Assembly (NCBI GenBank): GCA_031271245.1
Contig: JAISWC010000127.1
Coordinates: 1 to 6,366, forward strand
Length of the DNA stretch: 6,366 nucleotides
Source: Tannerella sp.
GTDB taxonomy: Bacteria > Bacteroidota > Bacteroidia > Bacteroidales > Tannerellaceae
Reading direction: 5' to 3'
Of this stretch, positions 6,281 to 6,366 are shown piece by piece. Made by a program: the position numbers and the translations under genes. A model generated the notes under the pieces. The model was not told where the DNA came from. It was given only the letters and a program-made list of their open reading frames with translations, and searched no databases. Within the stretch, counting starts at the first letter, position 1; every line of letters starts with the position of its first letter.

Positions 6281-6366
6281 GTTCCGCTCCTTTTTCGATT
6301 CGTTCAATCAGACCGTCTTTGAGACGGATGATGCGGTCGGTTGCGTCAGACACCGACGGTTCGTGC
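6273..6366 (-). CDS. ABC transporter ATP-binding protein (MacB/LolD type), C-terminal fragment
   Basis: Only the last 30 codons are in the window. The frame begins at 6365 and ends in TGA at 6273-6275. The residues HEPSVSDATDRIIRLKDGLIERI match the end of MacB/LolD-class ATPases, where the switch (H-loop) histidine of the T-H-E/D motif is followed by a short helix and a strand with RIIRLKDG. The first visible residue is that histidine. Walker A, signature and Walker B lie beyond the window. The stop is inside the first codons of permease A, an 8-bp overlap. This places the ATPase immediately before the two permeases, and it would power them from the cytoplasmic face. Confidence 0.85.
   Translation of the reverse strand, partial: HEPSVSDATDRIIRLKDGLIERIEKGAEHV
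6287..6295 (-). promoter_or_regulatory. Ribosome binding site of permease A
   Basis: On the minus strand AAAAAGGAG precedes the ATG at 6278-6280 with six bases between GGAG and the start. This places the start at that ATG rather than the upstream TTG at 6305-6307. Such a clear Shine-Dalgarno sequence is unusual for Bacteroidetes, where leaders are more often just A-rich. The site lies inside the coding end of the ATPase gene. Confidence 0.65.

Noticed and set aside
6281..6307. Nine extra N-terminal codons for permease A, starting at a TTG
   Set aside because: The residues ESKKERN have no counterpart in permease B, the start is a TTG, and the ATG at 6278-6280 has a well-placed Shine-Dalgarno sequence.
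3695..6322. An 875-codon open frame on the plus strand opposite both permeases
   Set aside because: Its sequence is rich in H, D, R, Q and G without domains or membrane segments, and it lies antisense to two well-recognised permease genes. High GC at the third codon positions of those genes removes stops from the opposite frame, which explains the length.

Overview
The window looks like a chromosomal piece of a Bacteroidetes (probably Bacteroidales) genome. Three signs point there. A surface/secreted protein ends in a domain resembling the type IX secretion (Por/T9SS) sorting domain. The operon encodes a separate ABC ATPase, two MacB-type permeases, a periplasmic adaptor and a TolC-type channel, a set common in that phylum. 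A TAnnTTTG promoter-like box, the Bacteroidetes -7 consensus, is also present. The genus cannot be decided from the sequence alone.

Layout. Positions 1-740 (+) hold the 3' end of a repeat-rich Big_2/Ig-like protein. Two near-identical 90-residue repeats lie in it, then a one-base frameshift in a T run (393-397), then the C-terminal sorting-like domain. Positions 741-971 are a non-coding convergent junction filled with GAGAATT heptamer repeats and a perfect 33-bp inverted repeat. From 972 to the right edge every gene is on the minus strand. In transcription order these are: the last 30 residues of an ABC ATPase (6273 to beyond 6366), permease A (5003-6280), permease B (3728-4990), a 257-bp AT-rich interruption, the membrane fusion/adaptor protein (2346-3470) and the outer-membrane channel (972-2321).

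How the genes work together. The ATPase and the two MacB/FtsX permeases would form a type VII ABC (mechanotransmission) complex in the inner membrane. The adaptor would bridge the periplasm to the TolC-like trimer in the outer membrane, giving a MacAB-TolC-like exporter. The substrate cannot be read from the sequence. With two different permease genes, the inner-membrane unit could be a heterodimer.

The least ordinary parts are not the transporter genes. They are (i) the interruption at 3471-3727, with the remnant of a small ORF, a 66-bp palindromic element and a promoter-like box, which sits between the permeases and the adaptor; (ii) the frameshifted repeat protein; and (iii) the heptamer/inverted-repeat element at the convergent gene junction. 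I found no tRNA, rRNA, CRISPR array, transposase or phage gene, and no convincing wholly new system.
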